Assembly (NCBI GenBank): GCA_002375695.1
Contig: DFMO01000006.1
Coordinates: 1-64,000 of the forward strand
From: Flavobacteriaceae bacterium UBA3591
Lineage (GTDB): Bacteria; Bacteroidota; Bacteroidia; Flavobacteriales; Flavobacteriaceae
Direction: 5' to 3'
DNA length: 64,000 nucleotides
Shown here: one piece after another, positions 17,396 to 25,682 of the stretch
How positions within the stretch are numbered: position 1 is the first letter of the stretch
Layout: every line of letters begins with the position of its first letter
The notes under the pieces: generated by a model
What the model was told of the DNA's origin: nothing
Seen by the model: the letters and a program-made list of their open reading frames with translations, nothing else
Databases searched by the model: none
Program-made: the position numbers and the translations under genes

Positions 17396-17482
17396 ATGAA
17401 TATTTCATCAAATTTTAAGCTAATTAAACGCCATATGTGGCGCCATATTAACATGCATACGCTCATGCTTCAAAGTGAATGA
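17396..17482 (+). CDS. Putative leader peptide B (28 residues)
   Basis: The ORF reads MNISSNFKLIKRHMWRHINM then HTLMLQSE and a TGA. It holds four Met, three His and one Trp, mostly in the run RHMWRHINMHTLM (codons 17429-17467). TCAAAG at 17470-17475, near its end, is complementary to CTTTGA (17513-17518) in the left arm of the following terminator, giving an alternative pairing. A second small hairpin (CGCCA 17429-17433 with TGGCG 17438-17442) overlaps the His/Trp codons. Like module A this looks like a ribosome-sensed leader. No separate promoter is obvious, so it may lie on the same transcript. Confidence 0.5.
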   Translation: MNISSNFKLIKRHMWRHINMHTLMLQSE

Positions 17483-17506
17483 TAAAAACTATATAAAAAC
17501 GTTTAA

Positions 17507-17544
17507 AAATCCCTTTGACAAGCAATTATCAAAGGGATTTTTTT
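17507..17544 (+). terminator. Terminator of leader module B, just before yitT
   Basis: A 12-base stem (AAATCCCTTTGA at 17507-17518 with TCAAAGGGATTT at 17529-17540) and T run end 13 bases before the ATG of the YitT-family gene. A terminator this close to a start codon fits an attenuator controlling that gene. Confidence 0.8.
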
Positions 17545-17556
17545 ATACAAAAAACA

Positions 17557-18420
17557 ATGAAAAGATTTACAACAATTAGAGTAACCAAGCAAACCGTACT
17601 TGAAGAATTAAAAAGCTATACCTATGTTTTATTAGGTTCATTAATGCTATCTGTGGCATATTCGCTTCTTATTATACCACACAATATAGTGCCCGGCGGT
17701 ATTTTAGGACTTAGTATTGTCATTAAACATATTTCGGGTTTATCTGTAGGGTGGGTAGCGTTAGTAATTAATATTCCGTTGTTACTTTGGGGTACAAAGG
17801 TTTTAGGTTTTAAAACAGGCCTAAAAACGCTCTTTTCTATGATTTTGGTATCGTTTTATATAGATTTAATTTCATCGTTTACGAGCGGTCGAATTTTTAT
17901 TAACGACGTATTAATGTCGGCTGTATTTGGAGGAATCATCGTCGGGATTTCAGTAACAATTGTTATGAATGCAGGCGCCACTACAGGCGGTAATGATATT
18001 TTGGTTAGAATTCTTTCAACTAAAATACGCTTGCCGTACAACCAATTAATTTTAATTGTAGACGGATTGGTTATATTGTTGGGAACTGTTGTGTTTAAAG
18101 ATTTTACTATGGCTGCTTATAGTGTAGTTGCTATCGTAGCCATTAGTAAAACAATTGAATATTTTATGAAAAAATCGATTCGGAATAAAACTATTTTAGT
18201 CTTTTCGTCGAAAAATCAATTAATTCAAGAAGAAATATTACTTAATACCCACAGCACCAATGGGATATTAAAGTTTGTTCACCACGACAGTAATGATAAA
18301 ATGACACTTGTGACAAAAAATAATAAAAAGCTGGAAGTAGTAAAAAATATAATTTACAAAGTAGACCCCGATGCAAATATTACGGTATTAGAGTCTAATA
18401 GCTACTTAACATCAGCTTAA
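17557..18420 (+). CDS. YitT family membrane protein (DUF161/DUF2179)
   Basis: The 287-residue protein has five or six membrane helices in the first 190 residues, with YitT signatures LLIIPHNIVPGGILGLSIV and MNAGATTGGNDILVRIL, then a cytosolic DUF2179 domain (about 200-285, from SIRNKTILVFSS). I start at the ATG at 17557: an upstream TTG at 17515 lies inside the terminator stem of leader module B and cannot be the natural start. The family's role is not established; some relatives are suggested transporters. Two tandem attenuator-like modules with His/Met/Trp codons upstream hint that expression follows amino-acid supply. A terminator at 18465 closes the unit. Confidence 0.85.
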   Translation: MKRFTTIRVTKQTVLEELKSYTYVLLGSLMLSVAYSLLIIPHNIVPGGILGLSIVIKHISGLSVGWVALVINIPLLLWGTKVLGFKTGLKTLFSMILVSFYIDLISSFTSGRIFINDVLMSAVFGGIIVGISVTIVMNAGATTGGNDILVRILSTKIRLPYNQLILIVDGLVILLGTVVFKDFTMAAYSVVAIVAISKTIEYFMKKSIRNKTILVFSSKNQLIQEEILLNTHSTNGILKFVHHDSNDKMTLVTKNNKKLEVVKNIIYKVDPDANITVLESNSYLTSA

Positions 18421-18464
18421 ATTGTGCAGAGTTTTAGTTTTGAGGAACAATTGAGAATATATTT

Positions 18465-18499
18465 AAAATGGATGGCGCATTACTTAAGCCATCCATTTT
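18465..18499. terminator. Terminator shared by yitT and the convergent gene
   Basis: A 12-base stem (AAAATGGATGGC at 18465-18476 with GCCATCCATTTT at 18488-18499) has an 11-base loop. The right arm also codes for the last residues of the convergent membrane protein, so the element serves both strands. Confidence 0.7.
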
Positions 18500-18914
18500 G
18501 ATTTGCACCTTTACTATAAAAATATTCAAAAATCGCCAATGCAATTACTATTAATGGCATAATAACCGATTGTGCACCCATAACGGCAACCGTATCCATA
18601 ATAAAAATCCAATATAATTGTACAATTAGCACAGCTATTAGGGAGATACCAAATAAACCTACTGCAATCTTTTTGCGTATTAGCAGGGCAATACTGGCAA
18701 GGAGACCAGTAAAAACAGCAATAGCATAAACAATCATATTCCACGAAGGAGCAGAATTTATTAACTCTAAATGTTCTGGTGGCAAGGCCGCTCTCACTTC
18801 ATCGGTCATTAAAAAGTATTCCGAAACCCAAAAGAAAACGCCCATTAAATTCCATAAAAGGGCTAAAACGGCTATTATATAAAAAGCTGTATTTGGTTTT
18901 GTAGTTGATTTCAT
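18480..18914 (-). CDS. Small four-helix membrane protein
   Basis: The 144-residue protein has four hydrophobic segments (about 10-31, 58-78, 84-104 and 112-132), with NMIVYAIAVFTGLLASIALL and LIAVLIVQLYWIFIMD. The frame is open 19 codons further upstream, but those residues are polar and lack conservation-like order. The ATG at 18914 precedes MKSTTKPN and the first helix, so I chose it. Similar proteins in Bacteroidota are often labelled sugar transporter without evidence. Function unknown. Confidence 0.72.
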   Translation of the reverse strand: MKSTTKPNTAFYIIAVLALLWNLMGVFFWVSEYFLMTDEVRAALPPEHLELINSAPSWNMIVYAIAVFTGLLASIALLIRKKIAVGLFGISLIAVLIVQLYWIFIMDTVAVMGAQSVIMPLIVIALAIFEYFYSKGANQNGWLK

Positions 18915-19023
18915 AATTGATTGGTTAATGCTATAAATATAGTTAAAATTATACTGTATTAAATGTTCCATTATAAATTATGAAGTGATAAACTAATTAA
19001 AAATACAGCCACTTATGCATAAA

Positions 19024-19052
19024 AAAAGAGCCTTCAATTTGAAGGCTCTTTT
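19024..19052. terminator. Terminator downstream of ompA-family gene
   Basis: A 12-base stem (AAAAGAGCCTTC with GAAGGCTCTTTT) and a 5-base loop, A-rich on one side and T-rich on the other. It ends leftward transcription of the OmpA-family gene 24 bases after its stop. Confidence 0.85.
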
Positions 19053-19075
19053 AAAATAATTTTTGAATTGTATTT

Positions 19076-20329
19076 TTATTTTAGTCTGAAAGTTACTCTT
19101 CTCATAAGTTGTCTAGCTGGTGAAGAATCCTTGTCTACAGCGTCATCTTCGCCACCGCCGCGGTATTCTAATCTGCTTTCAGCAATACCTGCTGCAACTA
19201 AAATATCATAAACGCGTTTCGCTCTCTTTTCAGATAGTTGTTGGTTGTACGCTGGATCGCCAATTTCATCTGCAAAACCAACAAGTTCGGCATTTGCAGA
19301 AGGGTGATCTTTCATATATTTCATTAAATAATTGATAGCTTCTAAAGAGTAAGTTTCTGGTGTAGTGCTGTTAAATCTAAAGTATACATTTACATATCCT
19401 TTGTTTAATAATTCAGCAATGCTACCGTCACCACCTTGCGTTACTTCACCTTTTTTAGTGTAGCGACTATCTAAAGGACCTTCTAATTCGTCTGGTATAC
19501 CGTTTTCATTTTTATCTACAGCAATACCTTTAGTGTTTACAGCTACTCCAGATACAGTGTTTGGTTCTCTATCTAAGTAATCTGGCACACCATCTTGGTC
19601 TGAGTCGATAAGGTCTGTTTCAATTTTAGAAATTCTTTCTTCATATTCTGTAAGTCGATCCATAAAATCTTCTTCTTGGAAATACCAATCTGCGTGCTTT
19701 TCGTGCTTACCAAGATAAAAGGTAAGTCCTGCAGAAAAGTTCACTTTTAAACCGTCAAATCCACGGCTTAAATTAGGCTGTGTTCCATCCCATGTATTGT
19801 GTTGACGAATATTGCCAACAACCGATAAATCTGTAGTTAAAGCCACGCGATCGCCTAATTTAATTTGAGGTGTAATACCGGCAACTACATTTAACATGTT
19901 ATCGTTGTTCTCAAAATCTACTGGTTCTTTTGGGCTAAATTGCGAATACCCTGCACCAGCATGTCCAAGAAGACCGATAGTATTTGTCCAAGTTTCAAAT
20001 TTTAAAATTGAACCTAAGTTTGCAACCCCTTGTAACGATACACGGTAGTAATTAGACTTAAAAGGTAAGCTACCATCATCTTCTTTTAAAGTGCTGTAAC
20101 CTAAATCTAATTTAAGACCAAAACGATGGTTAAACATATATCTAGTTCCTAAACTTACTTGTCCAAAACTAGGCGTATCTGTGTAGTATCCGGCAGCAAA
20201 AGGTCTTTCTGCTTTGTGCAATCCACCAGCTACCTCGATTGACCATTTGTTATAATCAAAAGATTGTTCTTCTTGCCCAAAAGCAAAAAGGGTGGTGAAT
20301 ATAAAAAGTGGTAAAATAATTTTTTTCAT
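19076..20329 (-). CDS. OmpA-family outer membrane protein with calcium-type repeats
   Basis: The 417-residue protein has a signal peptide (MKKIILPLFIFTTLFAFG, then Q) and an N-terminal eight-strand-type beta-barrel (about 25-205, with VSLGTRYMFNHRFGLKLDLGY). A linker carries thrombospondin type 3-like repeats (DSDQDGVPDYLDREP and DKNENGIPDELEG). It ends in a C-terminal OmpA domain (about 300-417) with ELVGFADEIGDPAYNQQLSEKR, which binds peptidoglycan. It tethers the outer membrane to the wall and is usually abundant. The barrel carries the flavobacterial porin-family features. A TAACTTTG promoter element lies just upstream. Confidence 0.93.
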   Translation of the reverse strand: MKKIILPLFIFTTLFAFGQEEQSFDYNKWSIEVAGGLHKAERPFAAGYYTDTPSFGQVSLGTRYMFNHRFGLKLDLGYSTLKEDDGSLPFKSNYYRVSLQGVANLGSILKFETWTNTIGLLGHAGAGYSQFSPKEPVDFENNDNMLNVVAGITPQIKLGDRVALTTDLSVVGNIRQHNTWDGTQPNLSRGFDGLKVNFSAGLTFYLGKHEKHADWYFQEEDFMDRLTEYEERISKIETDLIDSDQDGVPDYLDREPNTVSGVAVNTKGIAVDKNENGIPDELEGPLDSRYTKKGEVTQGGDGSIAELLNKGYVNVYFRFNSTTPETYSLEAINYLMKYMKDHPSANAELVGFADEIGDPAYNQQLSEKRAKRVYDILVAAGIAESRLEYRGGGEDDAVDKDSSPARQLMRRVTFRLK

Positions 20330-20363
20330 ACTATTGATTTTTAATGGTCAGAAATTTTAAGAG

Positions 20364-20371
20364 CAAAGTTA
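20364..20371 (-). promoter_or_regulatory. -7 element of the ompA-family gene
   Basis: On the minus strand TAACTTTG, followed by C, matches TAnnTTTG exactly, 34 bases before the ATG. No standard -33 element is seen at the usual distance. Confidence 0.5.
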
Positions 20372-20449
20372 GGTAAAAATCAATGGTTGGCGGCATTTAA
20401 TTACAAAAGTTTTAACATAAAGGAAACCCGAGAAAGGACTACTGTCCTA

Positions 20450-20866
20450 TCATTGAGCTACTAGTAAGCTAAGTTTATCAAAGTACAAAAGGTTGTCTTT
20501 TAATCGTTCTTTAACAATATTCATCATCCTTTTGTTTAGTGATGAGGAATTTTGAATATATAATTCGTATTCATCAATAGTAAATTGTCCAATAATAATT
20601 CCCTTTAATGAATTTCTAAACTTTATATCTTTATGAATAGCATTTTCAATATAGTCAAGCTTTTTTTCAACACTTAAACTATAAAACACACCTTTGTGTT
20701 TATTGATATAGTTTTTAAATGAAGCCAATAAAAGTTTATGTTGTAATAGAACAATTGGACGCAACGTTTTGTTTTGAAAGCTTTCATTAGTGCTAGTATT
20801 TTCTGTAATCTTTGCCGAAGGAATAGTGGGGCGTAAACTTAAAAGTAATTTATCTCTTGAATCCAT
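20450..20866 (-). CDS. Conserved flavobacterial protein of unknown function
   Basis: The 138-residue protein is soluble, mainly helical and basic. It contains FQNKTLRPIVLLQHKLLL, NYINKHKGVFYSLS, the block KFRNSLKGIIIGQFTIDEY and a C-terminal SLNKRMMNIVKERL. I recall this NSLKGxIIGQFTxEEY pattern as common across Flavobacteriaceae, sometimes labelled glyoxalase, but no glyoxalase metal-site motifs are visible and I do not accept that label. It has no signal peptide, so it is cytoplasmic. It is divergent from the NAD(P)HX repair gene. Function unknown. Confidence 0.75.
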   Translation of the reverse strand: MDSRDKLLLSLRPTIPSAKITENTSTNESFQNKTLRPIVLLQHKLLLASFKNYINKHKGVFYSLSVEKKLDYIENAIHKDIKFRNSLKGIIIGQFTIDEYELYIQNSSSLNKRMMNIVKERLKDNLLYFDKLSLLVAQ

Positions 20867-20964
20867 AATACGGTTTTGTTTAAAATTAAAAAGAAAGAAC
20901 GCTCTTTAAACCAATTTAAATTTTAGTTATAAACGTTGTTTTCAACAATGCACCTTAATCTTAT

Positions 20965-20972
20965 TATCTTTG
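20965..20972 (+). promoter_or_regulatory. -7 element of the NAD(P)HX repair gene
   Basis: TATCTTTG matches TAnnTTTG, about 65 bases before the ATG at 21038. No clear -33 element. Confidence 0.45.
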
Positions 20973-21037
20973 GAAATAATATAAAATTGAAGCATTCAAC
21001 CCAATTACTAACCTGAAGCAATTAAACACCCAATACA

Positions 21038-22582
21038 ATGAAAGTATTTTCGGCACAACAACTTTACGACGCAGATAAATTAACCGTTAAAAACCAAGAA
21101 ATTACCGCGGCCGATTTAATGGAGCGGGCAGGAATACAAATTTTTAATTGGTTACATCAACGTTTAAAAGGAGCACCAATTGAAGTAAAAATTTTTTGCG
21201 GAATAGGCAATAACGGTGGCGATGGACTAGTGGTGGGGAGACATTTAATTGAACACGGATATAATGTAACCATATATGTAGTAAACTGCAGCGATAAACG
21301 TTCAAAAAACTTTTTAATTAATTACGACCGAATTAAAAACGTTACCAAAAAATGGCCAACTTTATTGCGAAGTGAAGAGGACTTTCCTGAAATTTCGCCA
21401 GACGACATTATTATTGACGCCATATTTGGAATTGGTTTAAACCGCTGCCCAGGCGGATGGGTAAAAAAACTAATTCAGTATTTAAATAGCACAAAAGCAT
21501 TTAAATTAGCCATTGATATTCCCAGTGGATTGTATGCAAATGCGCCTTTGGAAGACGAAAAAGCGGTAATAACGGCTAATCATACACTTACCTTTCAAGC
21601 GCCCAAAATAGCTTTTTTTCTGCCAGAAACAGCATTGTATGTAGGAAGCTTTGATACTTTGGAAATAGGTTTAGACCTCGAATTTCTAAAAACCACCGAA
21701 CCACTTGCACAGCTAATTTCTAAAAGCGAAGCGCAACAATTTTACAAACCGCGCAATAAATTTGATCATAAAGGCACATACGGCCACACTTTAGTCGTTG
21801 CAGGAAGTTATGGCAAAACGGGAGCTGCTGTATTGGCCACTCGAGCTGCGTTTAAAATTGGTGCGGGTATGGTAACGGCTTTTATTCCAAACTGTGGGTA
21901 TACTATTTTACAAACTGCAGTGCCCGAAGCGATGGTAATTACCGATAAAGAAAATGAATTTATTAGTAAGGTTGAAGTAGAATTTAATCCTTCGGCAGTT
22001 GCAGTAGGTATGGGGATTGGTAAAGAAAAAGCTACTAAAAATGCTTTAAAAAGTCTATTTCAGAATAACAATTCACCACTCGTAATTGACGCCGATGCTA
22101 TTAATTTAATTTCAGAGAATAAAGACTTGTTAGCGGTACTGCCAAAAAACGCTGTACTAACACCTCATCCTGGTGAGTTAAAACGACTGGTAGGGAAGTG
22201 GAAAAACGATTATGAAAAACTCGAAAAAGTGAAGGCGTTTTCAAAAAAACACAATGTTATCGTTGTTGTAAAGGGAGCGTATACTATTGCTGTATTAGGC
22301 GATAAATTTTATATAAACACCACGGGTAATCCTGGAATGGGTACGGCTGGCAGTGGCGATGCTCTAAGTGGTGTGTTGGCGGGGTTGCTCTCGCAGGGGT
22401 ACGACCCGCTTTTAGCCTCGGTATTTGGAATGTATTTACACGGAAAAGCTGGTGATATTGCAGCCAATAAGTTAGGTTTTGAATCTGTTATGGCTGGTGA
22501 TATAATCGATAATCTTTCGGAAGCTTACCGCGATTTATTTGTTAGAGAACAAACAAACGAACAAGAAAAACCATCTAAATAA
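21038..22582 (+). CDS. nnr: Bifunctional NAD(P)H-hydrate epimerase / ADP-dependent dehydratase
   Basis: The 514-residue protein fuses two repair enzymes. The N-terminal YjeF_N part (about 1-220) shows MERAGIQIF and GIGNNGGDGLVVGRHL and interconverts R and S forms of NAD(P)H hydrate. The C-terminal carbohydrate-kinase-like part (about 235-505) shows KGTYGHTLVVAGSYGKTGAA, TPHPGELKRL and GMGTAGSGDALSGVLAGLL, and removes the water using ADP. Together they rescue damaged NADH and NADPH in the cytoplasm. Length and domain order fit the bacterial fusion form (also called yjeF or nnrE/nnrD). It has its own promoter and a terminator at 22583. Confidence 0.94.
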   Translation: MKVFSAQQLYDADKLTVKNQEITAADLMERAGIQIFNWLHQRLKGAPIEVKIFCGIGNNGGDGLVVGRHLIEHGYNVTIYVVNCSDKRSKNFLINYDRIKNVTKKWPTLLRSEEDFPEISPDDIIIDAIFGIGLNRCPGGWVKKLIQYLNSTKAFKLAIDIPSGLYANAPLEDEKAVITANHTLTFQAPKIAFFLPETALYVGSFDTLEIGLDLEFLKTTEPLAQLISKSEAQQFYKPRNKFDHKGTYGHTLVVAGSYGKTGAAVLATRAAFKIGAGMVTAFIPNCGYTILQTAVPEAMVITDKENEFISKVEVEFNPSAVAVGMGIGKEKATKNALKSLFQNNNSPLVIDADAINLISENKDLLAVLPKNAVLTPHPGELKRLVGKWKNDYEKLEKVKAFSKKHNVIVVVKGAYTIAVLGDKFYINTTGNPGMGTAGSGDALSGVLAGLLSQGYDPLLASVFGMYLHGKAGDIAANKLGFESVMAGDIIDNLSEAYRDLFVREQTNEQEKPSK

Positions 22583-22614
22583 AAAAAGCCACGATTTAAT
22601 TTTCGTGGCTTTTT
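22583..22614. terminator. Bidirectional terminator
   Basis: A 12-base stem (AAAAAGCCACGA with TCGTGGCTTTTT) and an 8-base loop lie between the convergent NAD(P)HX repair gene and the TlpA-like gene. Confidence 0.88.
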
Positions 22615-22632
22615 TGAGATTTTATTTCAGAA

Positions 22633-23997
22633 TTACAACAAATTATCCACCATTTTTCTCAATTTTGGATCTGATGGTCTAGGAGCGTCTGCTGCTACAA
22701 TATTGCCGGCCGGATCTACCAAAATAAAACGTGGTATACCCAAAATAGCATAATCTGTAACAAATTTTGAATTCCAGTTATTATCTGCAATAAGCTGAAT
22801 ACCACCTAAGTTTTTATCGTCAACCATTTTTTTCCACTTGTCGTAATTTTTAGGTTCGTCTATAGAAATACTTACAACTTGAATGTTTTTATCTTTATAA
22901 TCTTCTTCAAACTTTTTAAGTGACGGTATTTCGCGAATACACGGTCCGCACCAAGTAGCCCAAACATCTATATAAACATATTTGCCTTGTAAACTTTCTA
23001 GTGAAGTAGTTCCACCTTTGTGATTTTCATAATTAAACGTTGGCGAAGGTTTCCCTTTTACCAAAGATTGTAATTTATTATAACGCTCTGTAAGTTTTGC
23101 AAGATTATCGGGATTAGGGTTGCTGTTTTTGTAAATGTTATAGGCCTCATCCAAAGTTTCATCGGGTTTAAGTCCAAATTGCAAATAAGAACTCATAATC
23201 TTGTCTTTTGCATACCCGTCGGGTAAATGTGCATCAACTTTCTTTAAAAACACCACATTTTCGGTACCTTCGGCGTAGGTGGTATCTTCACTAACCAAAC
23301 GATTAAAATATGCGTCTAACAAGCTTTGATACGAGGTTGAATTACGATAAGCGATAGTGTCTTTATAATTAATTTCTTTTAATTCATCGTAAAAGTTTTC
23401 GGAAACTTTATAGTTTGTTTTTCCTGTGTAATAATTGTGTGCATTTTGATAATTTTCAATTAATACGGCACGAGCAAATTTGTCTTCAGTATCGAGTTGT
23501 TTTTTAAAATTACTATTCGAAATATTTTGAGTTTTGTATAAACTATCGATGCTATTTTGATTTTCGGCAATCGAATTTTTAAACTTTTCTTCATTTAAAA
23601 CAAACAGCTCTTTGTAGTTTAAATTCTGCTCATTCCAAAGGTATTTTGATGCCAAAAAGTTATTTTCTTTGGCCAAATCGCCACTGTAGTTTAGCGTTTC
23701 GTCAAATTGAGTGGCATCTAAGGTGAGGTTTAAATTTTTACCTTTTTCTAAATAAATACCTGTGCGTTCTCTGCCCACGTACAACTCGTAAAACCCATCT
23801 TGGGGGATATTTAGGGTATCCTTAAAGGTGCCTTGAGCATCAATTGGGGTTCGCTTTTCAAAACCGTTACCGCGAACAAAAACTGTTTCTCCTACATTAT
23901 TATCCACGGCACCGCTAATTATTGTATGCTGTGGTTTTTCCTCTTGGTTACAGGCGAAAGCAAATATTACTACTAATAATAAGCTTAATTTTTTCAT
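22633..23997 (-). CDS. TlpA-like thioredoxin-domain lipoprotein (DUF4369 type)
   Basis: The 454-residue protein has a lipoprotein signal ending in FAFAC with acylated C16. An N-terminal beta-domain (about 25-115) resembles DUF4369, and a helical middle region follows. The C-terminal thioredoxin domain (about 315-454) has active site WCGPC, written as DVWATWCGPCIREIPSL, and the cis-proline loop ILGIPRFILVDPAG. This architecture is common in Bacteroidota envelope proteins that reduce disulfides outside the cytoplasm. The partner substrate is unknown. It is a single gene with its end at the shared terminator. Confidence 0.9.
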   Translation of the reverse strand: MKKLSLLLVVIFAFACNQEEKPQHTIISGAVDNNVGETVFVRGNGFEKRTPIDAQGTFKDTLNIPQDGFYELYVGRERTGIYLEKGKNLNLTLDATQFDETLNYSGDLAKENNFLASKYLWNEQNLNYKELFVLNEEKFKNSIAENQNSIDSLYKTQNISNSNFKKQLDTEDKFARAVLIENYQNAHNYYTGKTNYKVSENFYDELKEINYKDTIAYRNSTSYQSLLDAYFNRLVSEDTTYAEGTENVVFLKKVDAHLPDGYAKDKIMSSYLQFGLKPDETLDEAYNIYKNSNPNPDNLAKLTERYNKLQSLVKGKPSPTFNYENHKGGTTSLESLQGKYVYIDVWATWCGPCIREIPSLKKFEEDYKDKNIQVVSISIDEPKNYDKWKKMVDDKNLGGIQLIADNNWNSKFVTDYAILGIPRFILVDPAGNIVAADAPRPSDPKLRKMVDNLL

Positions 23998-24135
23998 TTA
24001 AATTTATTTTAAGTTAAAGTGTAAAATTACGTATAGAATTAAGATTTATAAATAGCTAACCAAACTTTATTTTTCACATTTTAAAATATCCGTGTTTTTG
24101 AAAGTTAATATTAAGGAATAGCAATTAAAAAACAG

Positions 24136-24143
24136 TATTTTTG
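24136..24143 (+). promoter_or_regulatory. -7 element of hutH, fixing its start
   Basis: TATTTTTG matches TAnnTTTG. It overlaps an in-frame TTG at 24141, so that TTG cannot be the start; the ATG at 24165 lies about 15 bases after the expected transcription start. Confidence 0.5.
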
Positions 24144-24164
24144 CGGAAAGACACCTACTGTATT

Positions 24165-25673
24165 ATGACAACACATTATATAAGTTCAGAAATCCTCGAT
24201 CTGTCTATTATAAAAGACATCATAGATAATCACACCAAATTAGCTCTTTCTGAAGAAGCACAACTAAACATAAAGAAATCACGAGACTATTTAAAAAATA
24301 AAATTGCGAATAACGACACACCCATTTATGGCATAAATACTGGTTTTGGTTCGTTGTGTAACGTAAAAATTACAGCCGATAATTTGTCGCAATTACAAGA
24401 AAACCTTGTGATGTCTCACGCTTGTGGTACGGGCGAATTTGTACCAAAGCCCATCATTAAAATAATGCTATTGTTAAAGATACAATCACTTAGCTATGGT
24501 TATAGTGGGGTACAACTAGAAACAGTAGAGCGGTTAATCGATTTTTTTAACAACGATGTTTTACCGGTTGTTTATACCCAAGGTAGTTTGGGTGCATCGG
24601 GCGATTTGGCGCCATTAGCGCATTTGTCTCTTCCGCTTTTAGGAAAAGGTGAAGTATATTATGGCGGAGAGCGAATAAAGGCTAGTAAGGTTTTAAATAA
24701 GTTTAATTGGAAACCAATAACGCTTAAAGCTAAGGAAGGTCTTGCACTGCTCAACGGAACACAGTTTATGAGTGCTTACGGCGTTTATAGCCTATTGAAG
24801 AGTTATAAACTTTCTTACTTGGCCGATTTAATAGGTGCTGTATCCATAGATGCGTTTGACTGTAATATGAGCCCGTATAATGCGCTGGTGCATTTGGTGC
24901 GACCTCATAGAGGACAAGTAAAAACCGCCGAGCGTATTTTAGAATTTTTAGAAAATAGCGAATTGGGGCAGTCTGAAAAAAAGAATGTCCAAGATCCATA
25001 CTCATTCCGTTGTATTCCGCAGGTACACGGAGCCACAAAAGATACCATTCACTTTGTACATAAAACTTTTAAAACTGAAATAAATTCGGTTACAGACAAT
25101 CCCAATGTGTTTGTAAAGGAAGATCAAATAATTTCTGGTGGAAATTTCCACGGGCAACCTTTGGCACTTGCCTTAGATTATTTAAGTATTGCAATGGCCG
25201 AGTTGGGAAATATTTCAGAAAGGCGCACGTATCAATTGGTTTCAGGTTTACGAAACCTGCCCGCATTTTTAGTTGACAACCCAGGATTAAACAGTGGATT
25301 TATGATTCCGCAGTATACAGCGGCAAGTATTGTTAGCCAAAACAAACAATTGGCAACCCCTGCGGCAGTAGATTCTATAGTTTCGTCAAATGGACAAGAA
25401 GACCACGTAAGTATGGGGGCTAACGGGGCTACTAAGTGTTTGCGAATTATTGAAAATATTGAAACAATATTGGCCATTGAGTTGATGAATGCTTCGCAAG
25501 CTTTAAAGTTTAGAGCGGCTAAAAAGTCTTCACCGTTTGTTGAATCATTCTTAAAACCGTATCGTTCGGTGGTTCCTTTTGTGGAAAATGATAGATTATT
25601 AGCAGACGATATTCACGCGAGTATTGCCTACCTACAATCACTAGATATAGATTCTGAAATTCTGTTTAACTAA
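24165..25673 (+). CDS. hutH: Histidine ammonia-lyase (HAL/PAL family)
   Basis: The 502-residue protein has the self-made MIO electrophile from A144-S145-G146 (GSLGASGDLAPLAHLSL), the catalytic Tyr region PIYGINTGFG (Y54) and H85 in MSHACGTGE. Downstream, QEDHVSMG and GLNSGFMIPQYTAA agree with histidine ammonia-lyases and differ from the flavobacterial tyrosine lyase pattern. It would convert histidine to urocanate and ammonia. The other hut genes (urocanase, imidazolonepropionase, formiminoglutamase) are not adjacent. NFHGQP replaces the commoner NFHAEP. The family is certain and the His substrate likely; start chosen from the promoter at 24136. Confidence 0.85.
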   Translation: MTTHYISSEILDLSIIKDIIDNHTKLALSEEAQLNIKKSRDYLKNKIANNDTPIYGINTGFGSLCNVKITADNLSQLQENLVMSHACGTGEFVPKPIIKIMLLLKIQSLSYGYSGVQLETVERLIDFFNNDVLPVVYTQGSLGASGDLAPLAHLSLPLLGKGEVYYGGERIKASKVLNKFNWKPITLKAKEGLALLNGTQFMSAYGVYSLLKSYKLSYLADLIGAVSIDAFDCNMSPYNALVHLVRPHRGQVKTAERILEFLENSELGQSEKKNVQDPYSFRCIPQVHGATKDTIHFVHKTFKTEINSVTDNPNVFVKEDQIISGGNFHGQPLALALDYLSIAMAELGNISERRTYQLVSGLRNLPAFLVDNPGLNSGFMIPQYTAASIVSQNKQLATPAAVDSIVSSNGQEDHVSMGANGATKCLRIIENIETILAIELMNASQALKFRAAKKSSPFVESFLKPYRSVVPFVENDRLLADDIHASIAYLQSLDIDSEILFN

Positions 25674-25682
25674 TACTATGTT

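Noticed and set aside
17251..17466. 71-codon ORF antisense to both leader modules
   Set aside because: It runs through two terminator-type hairpins, shows no protein-like pattern and lacks a promoter; the plus-strand modules explain the sequence better.
17515..17556. TTG-initiated extension of the YitT protein
   Set aside because: It lies within the terminator stem and gives polar residues absent from the family start.
24141..24164. TTG-initiated N-terminal extension of hutH
   Set aside because: The TTG lies inside the TAnnTTTG promoter element and would not be transcribed.
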